Positions 1-6,290 of a DNA stretch of 6,314 bases are shown here, piece after piece. The notes under the pieces are model-generated. The model ran no database searches. It was not told the DNA's origin and worked only from the letters and a program-made list of their open reading frames with translations. This DNA comes from CAYJAD01 sp964372165 (lineage in GTDB: Bacteria; Desulfobacterota; Desulfovibrionia; Desulfovibrionales; Desulfovibrionaceae): positions 1-6,314 of the forward strand of contig CAYJPT010000132.1 in NCBI GenBank assembly GCA_964372165.1, read 5' to 3'. The translations under genes were made by a program, and so were the position numbers. Position 1 is the first letter of the stretch, and the number at the start of each line of letters is the position of its first letter.

Positions 1-72
1 TAATTAAGAAAATAGCCAAAATCTTAATTATAAATTTTCTTAGTAAAGAAAAGTGGGAAAATTTTAATTAAG
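1..72. repeat. AT-rich TAATTAAG repeats at the left edge
   Basis: TAATTAAG at 1-8 pairs with CTTAATTA at 23-30 over a 14-nt loop, and a further direct copy lies at 65-72. Between them TTTTCTT and AAGAAAA (35-52 region) form a small AT hairpin followed on the minus strand by TTTAT, which could weakly terminate the operon at 117-847. No gene is visible in 1-116. Confidence 0.4.
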
Positions 73-116
73 GATACATCGATAGCGACTACTTGCAATC
101 ACGCAAAACAGTACCT

Positions 117-314
117 TTATTCAATCATTCCCAATTCTTTTTTTAATTGTGAAGGTGGAATTTCTTGCACACCCTTTTCGGGGTCGTAAATAACTAAATT
201 GGTATTGGTTTGAATAGCCACCTTACGAGCTTCAAGCCCAGCAAGGTGCAAGGCTTTTGTGGCAGCATCGAAAAGTTCTTGTGTTTCTTTGGAGTATGAT
301 TTTTTGTTATCCAT
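117..314 (-). CDS. Small protein downstream of zeta-like toxin, candidate antitoxin
   Basis: This encodes 65 residues with no domain I can name. The frame opens with a GTG at 326 that overlaps the toxin stop codon (TAG at 328-326) by one base. I prefer the ATG at 314 because a GTGGGG purine run lies just upstream at good spacing. The N-terminal half is charged and probably helical (roughly residues 8-32, with KETQELFDAATKALHLAG). The C-terminal half looks beta-like, around TNLVIYDPEKG. There is no signal peptide or membrane segment. Its tight coupling behind a zeta-like kinase is typical of toxin-antitoxin operons, so an antitoxin or partner role is inferred from position only. It does not resemble the classical epsilon antitoxin, and here the toxin gene comes first. 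A short AT-only hairpin lies downstream on this strand, with no strong terminator. Confidence 0.75.
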   Translation of the reverse strand: MDNKKSYSKETQELFDAATKALHLAGLEARKVAIQTNTNLVIYDPEKGVQEIPPSQLKKELGMIE

Positions 315-325
315 AATGCACCCCA

Positions 326-847
326 CTATACGTTGTTTTCGCCTTCATTTAAAAGAATAGCCCTTTCACCCGAATTATCAAAAAACATCCAAGTATTAAC
401 TTTACCCTTATAAAGTTCATGGAAGTTTTTAAGCCCTGCCACAAAACGTCTCCGCACCACGTCATCGGGAATGTAATGTCCACCCTGCACAACACGCTTG
501 CTCACACGATTAATGGCCATATCTGCATCTGGCAATGACAAGAAAAACAAATGCACTTTATAACCCAAGCTCTGCCACTTGGCTATCTTGGGCAAATACC
601 CACGCCCTGATAATGTAGTTTCAAGACAAAAACTCTGCCCCTGCTCAACTAACTTATCAATCTGCTTGAGCATAAGCTTACCTGCCTTCACAGATTCCTT
701 TTCTGGCGCAAATGGTGAAAGCCCTGCTGCAATGAGGTCTGCATTTACAAAGTCATGCAACTGCAAAACGTCAGGTAAGAGCACCTTTGCAAAAGTGGTT
801 TTGCCTACACCGTTAGGCCCTGCTAGTATGTAAATGTTTTTGGGCAT
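326..847 (-). CDS. Zeta-toxin-like P-loop kinase (COG4185-type)
   Basis: This encodes 173 residues of a P-loop NTPase resembling zeta-toxin/COG4185 proteins. Walker A is GPNGVGKT at residues 10-17. The motif FVNADLIAAGLSPF (33-46) matches the substrate-side Asp region of the family. ETTLSG (76-81) follows at the usual place. The arginine-rich lid, with R118, GGH (122-124), P127 and the RRRF run at 132-135, fits the conserved R..GGH..P pattern. Classical zeta toxins phosphorylate UDP-N-acetylglucosamine and so disturb cell-wall synthesis. For this short subfamily the substrate is not known to me, so toxicity is inferred. All visible key motifs are intact. The start is ATG at 847, with only a weak ribosome-binding site. 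It is the first gene of a two-gene operon with the small ORF that begins at its stop codon. Confidence 0.88.
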   Translation of the reverse strand: MPKNIYILAGPNGVGKTTFAKVLLPDVLQLHDFVNADLIAAGLSPFAPEKESVKAGKLMLKQIDKLVEQGQSFCLETTLSGRGYLPKIAKWQSLGYKVHLFFLSLPDADMAINRVSKRVVQGGHYIPDDVVRRRFVAGLKNFHELYKGKVNTWMFFDNSGERAILLNEGENNV

Positions 848-871
848 ATTATTTATTCATCTTACAGCTCG

Positions 872-908
872 AGGTATGCAAAAAAGTAAAGGTATGCTAT
901 AATTAAAC
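872..908. repeat. Tandem AGGTATGC direct repeats upstream of the toxin gene
   Basis: AGGTATGC occurs at 872-879 and 890-897, exactly 18 bp apart. The second copy runs straight into TATAATTAAAC (898-908), which recurs at 1000-1010. A GGTATG element lies again at 1013-1018. The positions just upstream of the zeta-like gene suggest operator sites for an autoregulating antitoxin or another regulator. This is inference from spacing and location. Confidence 0.45.
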
Positions 909-964
909 CACATATCTTGGCTACTTTTCCATTTCTAATTGAAGTAATGTTACTTGTTTTTTTT
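895..964 (+). ncRNA. Candidate short transcript: extended -10 promoter to hairpin with T-tract
   Basis: On the plus strand TGCTATAAT (895-903) is a perfect extended -10 element, though no good -35 accompanies it. About 40 bases further on, AAGTA-ATGT-TACTT (942-955) forms a short hairpin followed after one base by eight T residues (957-964). That is the outline of a small terminated transcript of about 50 nt. The hairpin is weak and AT-only, and no open reading frame is present on this strand, so this is a tentative candidate. It would be divergent from the zeta-like operon. Confidence 0.2.
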
Positions 965-999
965 GTCAAGCTAGGTGAAGTGCTAGACGTTGTTATTAA

Positions 1000-1010
1000 T
1001 ATAATTAAAC
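1000..1010. repeat. Second copy of TATAATTAAAC
   Basis: This is an exact 11-bp repeat of 898-908, offset by 102 bp in direct orientation, and is followed closely by another GGTATG (1013-1018). It sits between the stop of the HTH gene and the toxin gene. In AT-rich DNA an 11-mer of this composition could recur by chance. Confidence 0.35.
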
Positions 1011-1053
1011 TTGGTATGATATAAAAGATGAGGATGCAAAAATCACAAAAGTA

Positions 1054-1740
1054 CTACTCTTCAAACCCAAGCATTTTAGCAATTTCATTTGTACTATATT
1101 GTTTTTCTTGAGCTTGTTTCTTAAGCAATTCCCAAGTCCATACCTTCGTGTTTTCTTTATTGATAAAATCAAGCAACTTATCAAGAGATATTTTGTTTGC
1201 CATAATTACCTCAAAGTTTGGCAGACTAATCTCTCTTATTTTTTGGTAGTTTTCAATTTTAAATAGTTTTTTAAAGCTTTTGTCAGCTTCTGTAAAATGA
1301 TTTTCTTCGTCATAATACGAAAGCATTTTTTCATCATCTCGTACTATGATATAACAATTTTTTTTATCTTTTAAAACATAAGCGTAGCCATTTTTCCTTT
1401 CACCAATGGTATTTAGGACTGCAATAAAACTTAAAGGTGTTCGAGAAAAGATATAAAGGACATCATAAACATCAAAGTACTGCTTACTTGCGTTATTTAC
1501 AGTAAGCGTGTGAAAAGTATTCGCTTTAAATTTCACCTTCGAGTCCAAATTTAATATTTCAGCTAAATGAGTAAAATATTTCTGAGGAAGTAGACGTCTT
1601 CCTTTAAATGCAGAAATCAAATTTGGACGAGATATACTTAGCCTTTCAGCAAGTTCATCTCTGTTGAAAAGTTTTAAAGCCACTAGTTTTCCTAAATCCA
1701 TATCTAAATCTTTTTTCATATTACTCAGCGTCTTTTTCAT
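1054..1740 (-). CDS. Helix-turn-helix DNA-binding protein, probable local regulator
   Basis: With the ATG at 1740 this encodes 228 residues. An HTH lies at about residues 24-50, with the pattern RDELAERLSISRPNLISAFKG resembling XRE/Cro-like or general HTH folds. After it comes a domain of about 110 residues that I do not recognise, mixed beta/alpha with a basic stretch around ERKNGYAYVLKDKK. The C-terminus, with STNEIAKMLGF, looks like half of a second HTH. There is no signal peptide or membrane segment. The frame is open further upstream to a GTG at 1806, but that start has no ribosome-binding site and would put coding sequence over the inverted repeats. ATG 1740 also lacks a good Shine-Dalgarno site, and ATG 1719 is possible. 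The divergent arrangement with the DUF2628 gene and the repeats in the spacer suggest that it represses itself and its neighbour. No enzyme motif is visible. Confidence 0.8.
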   Translation of the reverse strand: MKKTLSNMKKDLDMDLGKLVALKLFNRDELAERLSISRPNLISAFKGRRLLPQKYFTHLAEILNLDSKVKFKANTFHTLTVNNASKQYFDVYDVLYIFSRTPLSFIAVLNTIGERKNGYAYVLKDKKNCYIIVRDDEKMLSYYDEENHFTEADKSFKKLFKIENYQKIREISLPNFEVIMANKISLDKLLDFINKENTKVWTWELLKKQAQEKQYSTNEIAKMLGFEE

Positions 1741-1742
1741 GA

Positions 1743-1803
1743 TCAAGTGAATAACATTAAAATTGATGATACTGTTTGAAACTTTAAAAGTATCTTCACT
1801 TGA
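1743..1803. promoter_or_regulatory. Nested inverted repeats, candidate operator for the HTH protein
   Basis: TCAAGTGAA (1743-1751) and TTCACTTGA (1795-1803) form a perfect 9-bp inverted repeat. Inside it, GATACT (1768-1773) and AGTATC (1789-1794) form another, and GTTTGAAAC lies within that. The nesting, and the contact of the outer arm with the TTGACA at 1800-1805, fit a regulator binding site controlling the divergent promoters. The binding protein is inferred, most simply the adjacent HTH protein. If the GTG at 1806 were the real start, this element would be inside the coding region. Confidence 0.55.
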
Positions 1804-1829
1804 CACAGGCGATGATATAGGGATAGCAT
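1800..1829 (+). promoter_or_regulatory. Predicted sigma-70 promoter for the DUF2628 gene
   Basis: TTGACA at 1800-1805 is a perfect -35 box. An 18-bp spacer leads to TAGCAT at 1824-1829, which matches the -10 consensus at four of six positions. Transcription would begin near 1836 and leave a leader of about 45 nt before the ATG at 1881. The -35 box overlaps the right arm of the inverted repeat ending at 1803, so a bound repressor would block it. Confidence 0.5.
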
Positions 1830-1880
1830 TTTCATCGTGGATTCGATGTTTTCTTGTGAATAATCAAAAAGGGGTATGAC

Positions 1881-2900
1881 ATGACGAAAAAAGAAATTTC
1901 AAAAGAGCAGCTAGTGGAATTTTGTGAATCTCCTATCTTTGATGGTATCATTCAAAAAAATCATGAAAAATACAAAAAACGATGGTTAAAATGGGCTGGG
2001 AAGAAAGCAAAAATTAAGCTTGGGACGACTGTGTCATGGAATTGGGCGGGTCTATTCTTAGGTGAGTTTTGGCTATTTTATAGAAAGATGTACTTCATGG
2101 CTTCTTTCATTGTTTTTTTAAGAGCACTCATTGTGGTGTTGCCTTTATTTTTTCCACAAATGAACAATGTTCTATCATTTTTGTCAGTTATGCTAAACCT
2201 CATAGTCGCTACATACTCCTATGATTGGTACTTAACAAAGACTTACACTATGTACATAACATCTAAAGATAGTGATGACCAATCGCTTCAAAACGCTAAG
2301 GAATATTTTGAACAACAAGGAGGGGTCAGCTTAAAGAGCACAATTATTTACTTGGCGGTTTTAATTATATCCATTGCTGCAAGTGTATTGTATCTTATGG
2401 ACGAGTCGCTAGCGAACAGTTCTTCACATTCAAAATCTACTTCACAGGATGTATATTCTGAACAAATTCAATCGGTACGCAGTGGAGTATTTGCTATAGA
2501 CGAAAGTATTTATTTAGCCAATGCTTTGGAAAGTTACCCACTTTTCACTAGTTATACATGGGAAGAGCTTACTTCTTCACAAGGAAGGCATATAGTGAGA
2601 TTTATAGCAGAATACGATATGCCAAAAGAAATGCTAGCACATGCGGTTGAGTTAAATTCAAAAAAAGTGTCACAAGTTAGAGTTATTTTTGATTTTGCTA
2701 TGAATGTTAACGATGGTAGCTTTAGTCTTTATTCAGTACAAATTCTTGTTGATAATACCCCGATGCTAGTAAAAGGCTCCGCAACACAAAAATATGCCTT
2801 AGAACTGTTAACCAAAATATATCAATCTCAATATCTTAACGTAAAATATCTGGCTGATTGGCTAAGTGTTAAAATAGTTCATGATCTACCCAATAAGTGA
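1881..2900 (+). CDS. DUF2628-type membrane protein with extracytoplasmic C-terminal domain
   Basis: This encodes 339 residues. The GGGG run at 1871-1874 sits 6 nt before the ATG. A basic cytoplasmic N-terminus (residues 25-47) leads into SWNWAGLFLGEFWLFYRKMY (52-71), the aromatic signature of the DUF2628 family. Three predicted membrane helices follow at about 72-91, 97-114 and 154-172, separated by a polar loop at 119-150. With a cytoplasmic N-terminus, the rest (174-339) would be outside the membrane. It begins with a Ser-rich linker (180-190). The domain after it (about 195-315) carries LANALESYPLF and YTWEELTSSQGRHIVRFIAE. That reminds me of a module found in other Gram-negative envelope proteins, where an A.E...P.F/W......G..VV.F pattern recurs; this resemblance is from memory. 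Function is unknown. It is divergent from the HTH gene and 166 bp before the KAP gene, so it may be a separate unit. Confidence 0.85.
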   Translation: MTKKEISKEQLVEFCESPIFDGIIQKNHEKYKKRWLKWAGKKAKIKLGTTVSWNWAGLFLGEFWLFYRKMYFMASFIVFLRALIVVLPLFFPQMNNVLSFLSVMLNLIVATYSYDWYLTKTYTMYITSKDSDDQSLQNAKEYFEQQGGVSLKSTIIYLAVLIISIAASVLYLMDESLANSSSHSKSTSQDVYSEQIQSVRSGVFAIDESIYLANALESYPLFTSYTWEELTSSQGRHIVRFIAEYDMPKEMLAHAVELNSKKVSQVRVIFDFAMNVNDGSFSLYSVQILVDNTPMLVKGSATQKYALELLTKIYQSQYLNVKYLADWLSVKIVHDLPNK

Positions 2901-2917
2901 TAATAAAATACATCACT
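2896..2917 (+). other. Small hairpin across the stop codon of the DUF2628 gene
   Basis: AGTGAT (2896-2901) pairs perfectly with ATCACT (2912-2917) over a 10-nt AT-rich loop, and the stop TGA lies inside the left arm. No T-tract follows, so this is not a canonical intrinsic terminator, though it could slow 3' decay. The remaining gap to the KAP gene (2918-3066) has no convincing terminator or strong promoter. Weak candidates such as TTGTGT at 3009-3014 lack a well-placed -10, so co-transcription with the KAP gene cannot be excluded. Confidence 0.3.
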
Positions 2918-3069
2918 AAACGACTTAAATCATGTTTTATTTATAATGTCTCATCACAAATACCGTTGTCATTTTTTCATTTAATTTCAACTGTTAATTG
3001 TATGTAGGTTGTGTTAGATTAAGTAAATTAGACTAAATACACCTAAACGTAAATATTCAGGAGAAAATG

Positions 3070-4983
3070 ATGTCACAACAAAAGCGTTATTCTAATGTCA
3101 TAGATAGTCCCCTCGAGCCGGGCGGGAAGGACTCATTAGGTGTAGAGCCGCATGTTAAATCTTTAGTAGAGTTCATTAGGCTTGCTCAAATGCCAACCAC
3201 CATGGCGATTCAAGGGGAATGGGGCAGTGGCAAAACGTCGCTCATGAATCAAGTAAGTCATCACTTGTGCGAAATGTCAGATTGTCAAAATTGTGATGAT
3301 GAAGAAAAGCTTTATTACGGTATTTGGTTAAATACATGGCAATATTCTCTTATGAAATCGCAAGAAGAAACTCTTGTGTCTATCATTAAGAAAATTACTG
3401 ATGAAGTTATTGGGATAATGAACAGACGACACCCTGAGCTTAAGAAAAATTTTGAAGAGGTACGCCACCTAGCAAAAAAAGTGTTTAAAGTTGGTGTAAA
3501 AGTTGCGCTAGGTTTTGCAGGTGGTGACCCCAATGCTTTGAATGATGAACGTATTGAAAAAGAAAGCTCTGATGTAAATCCCCTCGTGTTTCGTAAAGCC
3601 TTATCTGATGCCATAAAGCATTGTCTAAAGCTAGATAATGAAAAAGGTAGTAAGTATCGAGGTTTTATTTTCTTTATTGACGACTTAGATAGGCTAGACC
3701 CACCGGTAGCGGTGCAAATTCTTGAAATTTTAAAAAATCTCTTTGAAGTCAATCATTGTATATTTGTGCTTGCCATCGATTATGACGTAGTTGTTAAAGG
3801 CCTAGAACCTAAATTTGGGAAATTAACTGATAAAAATGAAAGAGAATTTCGCTCTTTCTTTGATAAAATAATTCAATTACCTTTTAATATGCCTGTTGGA
3901 AGATACGAAGTTGACACCTATTTAGCGCAAACGCTTGAATCAATAGGTTATTTTACAAAAGATGAGATGGGGCAAGAAGTCAAGGTAAATAATACTGAGA
4001 ATATAGGGCAAGAGTTAAGTATCGCTGATGATAAAAAGCAAAAAAACAATAAAAGTAGACAGGATAAACTTGCAGTCATACTAGTTGAAATGATTCGACT
4101 TTCTACAGGGTTTAACCCTAGAGCAATTAAAAGATTAATTAATACTTTATCGTTAATTTTAATCATGCATAATAATAAACTTGCTGTTGTTTCTACAGGC
4201 GAAGAAGAAAATTTACAATTGACCGTAAGTGATAGACTACTGGCCTTTGGCCTTGTTTGCGTTCAAATAAGCTATCCTATTCTTTATAACTTCCTAGAAA
4301 TTGAGCCAAATATAAAAGGGTGGGATGAAAAAACTGCTACAAAGCACTCACTACCCAAATTAGATAATGAAATCATTTCCAAGCTAGAAATAATGGTAGA
4401 ATTTGATGAAGGCTGGGAACAAATCCTCTACAGAAAATGCATTAATGATGCGCACTTGGAGCCTCGAGCACCTTCAGTATCAAGTTTATTAAATATAATA
4501 TGGGATAATATTCCAGGAGAAACAGATGATAAAATGATTGCTATTACAAAAGTTCTAGGTGTGGCTTCAGTGACTACAGTAAATACCTCTGAATCATCAA
4601 TTGCAACCACTGAAAATCAACGAAAAAATATACGCTATGATAGTATTGAAGACTTTTTTTTCAATTACAAAATGTATGCTGAAGGCGGAAAGGTTCCAGA
4701 TAATATCATAAAAGTTGCAAACGAAATATATAAAAAACTTACCATCGAATATTCAGAGTCAATACGAGTGAGTTTCTTAAAAGACGCTATTAGTTTTTAT
4801 GTAAGGTCTAGCAAACGTAAATTCTTTTCAATGCAGCCATATTACGATGATGATGGATGGTTCATATTGTGGGACATAGAAGGGCGAGAAGGTTTCATTA
4901 ATACACTTACACCTAATAAAGAAAATTCCTTAACAGAAAGCTTGTATAGAATCATTAAGCGTAGTTTTAATAAGCTAAAATAA
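3070..4983 (+). CDS. KAP-family P-loop NTPase
   Basis: This encodes 637 residues with the KAP P-loop fold (PF07693-type). Numbered from the ATG at 3070, Walker A is GEWGSGKTS at 49-57. Walker B lies at about 199-205 in FIFFIDDLDRLDP, with the DxLDR pattern typical of KAP and STAND-like NTPases. Further family marks are LAIDYDVVVKGL, FFDKIIQLPFNMPVG, and FNPRAIKRLINTL near 348-360, a sensor-like helix. Many KAP proteins have two membrane helices between Walker A and B. Here only a short, moderately hydrophobic stretch (about 138-152, KVGVKVALGFAGG) occupies that place. A polar low-complexity insert lies at about 300-330. The C-terminal 250 residues match nothing I know and may sense or act. 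Two ATGs are adjacent; AGGAG at 3059-3063 is 3 nt from the first (3067) and 6 nt from the second, so I prefer 3070. KAP proteins include phage-exclusion factors such as PifA of plasmid F, so a defence role is plausible but inferred. Confidence 0.92.
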   Translation: MSQQKRYSNVIDSPLEPGGKDSLGVEPHVKSLVEFIRLAQMPTTMAIQGEWGSGKTSLMNQVSHHLCEMSDCQNCDDEEKLYYGIWLNTWQYSLMKSQEETLVSIIKKITDEVIGIMNRRHPELKKNFEEVRHLAKKVFKVGVKVALGFAGGDPNALNDERIEKESSDVNPLVFRKALSDAIKHCLKLDNEKGSKYRGFIFFIDDLDRLDPPVAVQILEILKNLFEVNHCIFVLAIDYDVVVKGLEPKFGKLTDKNEREFRSFFDKIIQLPFNMPVGRYEVDTYLAQTLESIGYFTKDEMGQEVKVNNTENIGQELSIADDKKQKNNKSRQDKLAVILVEMIRLSTGFNPRAIKRLINTLSLILIMHNNKLAVVSTGEEENLQLTVSDRLLAFGLVCVQISYPILYNFLEIEPNIKGWDEKTATKHSLPKLDNEIISKLEIMVEFDEGWEQILYRKCINDAHLEPRAPSVSSLLNIIWDNIPGETDDKMIAITKVLGVASVTTVNTSESSIATTENQRKNIRYDSIEDFFFNYKMYAEGGKVPDNIIKVANEIYKKLTIEYSESIRVSFLKDAISFYVRSSKRKFFSMQPYYDDDGWFILWDIEGREGFINTLTPNKENSLTESLYRIIKRSFNKLK

Positions 4984-4996
4984 CATCTAATTCTAC

Positions 4997-5000
4997 GAGG
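4997..5000 (+). promoter_or_regulatory. Ribosome-binding site of the membrane protein gene
   Basis: GAGG lies 6 nt before the ATG at 5007, inside the 23-bp gap after the KAP stop codon. With no room for a separate promoter, the two genes are very likely co-transcribed, each with its own good translation signal. Confidence 0.65.
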
Positions 5001-5006
5001 TAACAC

Positions 5007-5702
5007 ATGGCTAAGAAAAAAGTAAAACATGTACCTGGGAGCGGCATTTTCACCTTATTGGGAGCCGTAGGGATGATTACATTCGGGTATCAAATACCTC
5101 CAATGATTGCAGGTATAATTTTAAGCACACTTCTTGTATTTTTTATGATAATTTTTTATTTTACCTTTAGTGGATTTGCAAAAAAATACCTTAACAAAGA
5201 ATCAGCAGTACGAGTGATAGACATTAAGAACTGTTTGCCAACTGTAGACGCTATCAGCATGATGATTTTGATTTTGTTTGTTTGTGCTCTTATTGTCTTG
5301 AATCATGATATGCTTGAATACAAAGTTGGATCACTTTTTGTCTGTATTATTGCGTGCATGCTTGGTATAGTAGAAGCGAAACATCTTGCAGTACGTTATT
5401 TAGGTGTTATCGTTGATGAGCAAAGAGACTTTGTTGCATTTGCGTATGACATGGAAAGTTACACGATTTCTGATTATATCACATTACGGTTTATAAAAGA
5501 TTATTGTAGTGTAGATACTATTCCTTTATCAGAAATTAATCGTCTTTCTCGGGGTAGAGGGGTAGAACTTTATATGCATGGTGATTTTGGTTCTCGTGGT
5601 TTGCTATTTTCAAGTAAGCAAAAACGCGATGAGGCGTTGGCCATGATTAAAGAATTGAATTCAAGTAATACCAAATTATTGCCTGATATTGAAGGTTATT
5701 AA
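5007..5702 (+). CDS. Four-helix membrane protein with possible PH-like C-terminal domain
   Basis: This encodes 231 residues. A very basic N-terminus (KKKVK at 3-7) points to a cytoplasmic start. Predicted membrane helices lie at about 14-30 (weakest), 33-54, 83-98 and 107-122, so both ends should face the cytoplasm. Residues 132-222 form a soluble domain: short strands around GVIVDEQRDFVAFAYD and FIKDYCSVDTIPLSEINRL, then GVELYMHGDFGSRGLLFSS, and a final helix (KQKRDEALAMIKELN). This strand-rich layout ending in one helix resembles bacterial PH-like domains seen in small membrane proteins. That is a fold guess, not a family match. The gene follows the KAP NTPase by 23 bp in the same operon, so it probably acts with it at the inner membrane, perhaps as anchor or effector. 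It ends just before the strong terminator at 5745. Confidence 0.85.
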   Translation: MAKKKVKHVPGSGIFTLLGAVGMITFGYQIPPMIAGIILSTLLVFFMIIFYFTFSGFAKKYLNKESAVRVIDIKNCLPTVDAISMMILILFVCALIVLNHDMLEYKVGSLFVCIIACMLGIVEAKHLAVRYLGVIVDEQRDFVAFAYDMESYTISDYITLRFIKDYCSVDTIPLSEINRLSRGRGVELYMHGDFGSRGLLFSSKQKRDEALAMIKELNSSNTKLLPDIEGY

Positions 5703-5744
5703 AAATTAAAACAAGCTAGAAAACTTTATAATTACATCTGACAC

Positions 5745-5780
5745 AAAAAAAGCGGCAGCCTCAAAACTACCGCTTTTTTT
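5745..5780. terminator. Bidirectional intrinsic terminator
   Basis: Seven A residues (5745-5751), GCGG (5752-5755), an internal loop region, CCGC (5770-5773) and seven T residues (5774-5780) form a symmetric hairpin. The AG/CT pairs at 5757-5758 and 5767-5768 extend the stem past one C-A mismatch. The tracts on both sides let it end the plus-strand KAP operon and the minus-strand gene at 5804-6205, which converge here. Confidence 0.9.
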
Positions 5781-5803
5781 ATTTTAACTAGTCTTGTTTT
5801 TAT

Positions 5804-6205
5804 CTACAATTCATCATCGGGAATATCTGGTCTTATTTCAAAGCCCCCCCTAGAGTATGATGGGCTTGGTTCTGGTTTGGGGTTGGGGTGTGTCTTATCT
5901 TTTGTCTTGTCAGCTTTGGTTTTTTTATCTGCCTTGGCCTCTGCTTTTTTGTCTGCGCCTCGTTTGTATTCATTCAAATATTTGCTAAGGGTTGGCGGTT
6001 TTATATCTATCCCTTTTTCGTGTAAAAGCTGTACTATTTCTGGTATCTCAAAGTCACGATTTTTCATCTTGAGAAGTACTGGGGCTAGGATAAATATGGC
6101 CTCACGCACAGTGAGGGTGCGGTTTCCGTCAAGGCGGAGTTTAGGTTGTCTTAATTTGTTCAGCTCTTGTCCGATGGCTTTTACTTGGGATGCAGTGAGT
6201 GTCAT
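5804..6205 (-). CDS. Small HTH protein resembling mobilisation accessory proteins (MobC-like)
   Basis: This encodes 133 residues from the ATG at 6205, chosen because AGGAG stands 7 nt before it. The longer frame to 6265 lacks such a site. Residues 1-28 are polar and helical. Residues 30-50 (TLTVREAIFILAPVLLKM) lead into a likely HTH at 52-78 (FEIPEIVQLLHEKGIDIKPP, then TLSKYL). This is a common layout in small DNA-binding proteins of plasmids and integrative elements that assist relaxases or partition. Residues 83-105 are a Lys/Asp/Ala-rich low-complexity linker. The tail ends in GGFEIRPDIPDDEL, an acidic ending I associate, from memory only, with proteins called MobC or TraC in plasmid annotations. 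It converges on the KAP operon with a shared terminator. The mobilisation role is inferred; a generic DNA-binding protein is the safer reading. Confidence 0.82.
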   Translation of the reverse strand: MTLTASQVKAIGQELNKLRQPKLRLDGNRTLTVREAIFILAPVLLKMKNRDFEIPEIVQLLHEKGIDIKPPTLSKYLNEYKRGADKKAEAKADKKTKADKTKDKTHPNPKPEPSPSYSRGGFEIRPDIPDDEL

Positions 6206-6218
6206 AATTTTTCTCCTG

Positions 6219-6250
6219 TGATTTATCTTATGATTTATTGATGTGGTGAT
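6219..6250. repeat. TGATTTAT direct repeats upstream of the MobC-like gene
   Basis: TGATTTAT occurs at 6219-6226 and 6231-6238, a 12-bp period. Further TGAT units follow at 6239 and 6247. They lie directly upstream of the Shine-Dalgarno site of the minus-strand gene. They could be operator sites for the HTH protein itself or short iteron-like repeats. Confidence 0.4.
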
Positions 6251-6290
6251 TAAGTCAGATTGCATTTTGCCTTTTTGCGGCCTTATGGCA

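Noticed and set aside
579..833. An 84-codon frame on the plus strand opposite the zeta-like gene
   Set aside because: It is antisense to conserved Walker A and lid motifs and has no family features of its own.
1741..1806. N-terminal extension of the HTH protein from the GTG at 1806
   Set aside because: There is no ribosome-binding site, and the extension would cover the nested inverted repeats and part of the -35 box of the divergent gene.
3315..3752. A 145-codon frame on the minus strand inside the KAP gene
   Set aside because: It lies wholly opposite a well-supported coding region with Walker motifs, has no ribosome-binding site and gives a composition typical of an antisense shadow.
5844..5850. 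Seven-base C/G run in the MobC-like gene as a phase-variation tract
   Set aside because: It is short, and slippage would alter only the last dozen or so residues, so a switching role is unlikely.
5877..6221. A 114-codon frame on the plus strand opposite the MobC-like gene
   Set aside because: Its Ser/Leu-rich product mirrors the Lys/Asp-rich linker on the other strand. The minus-strand gene has the AGGAG site and an HTH.
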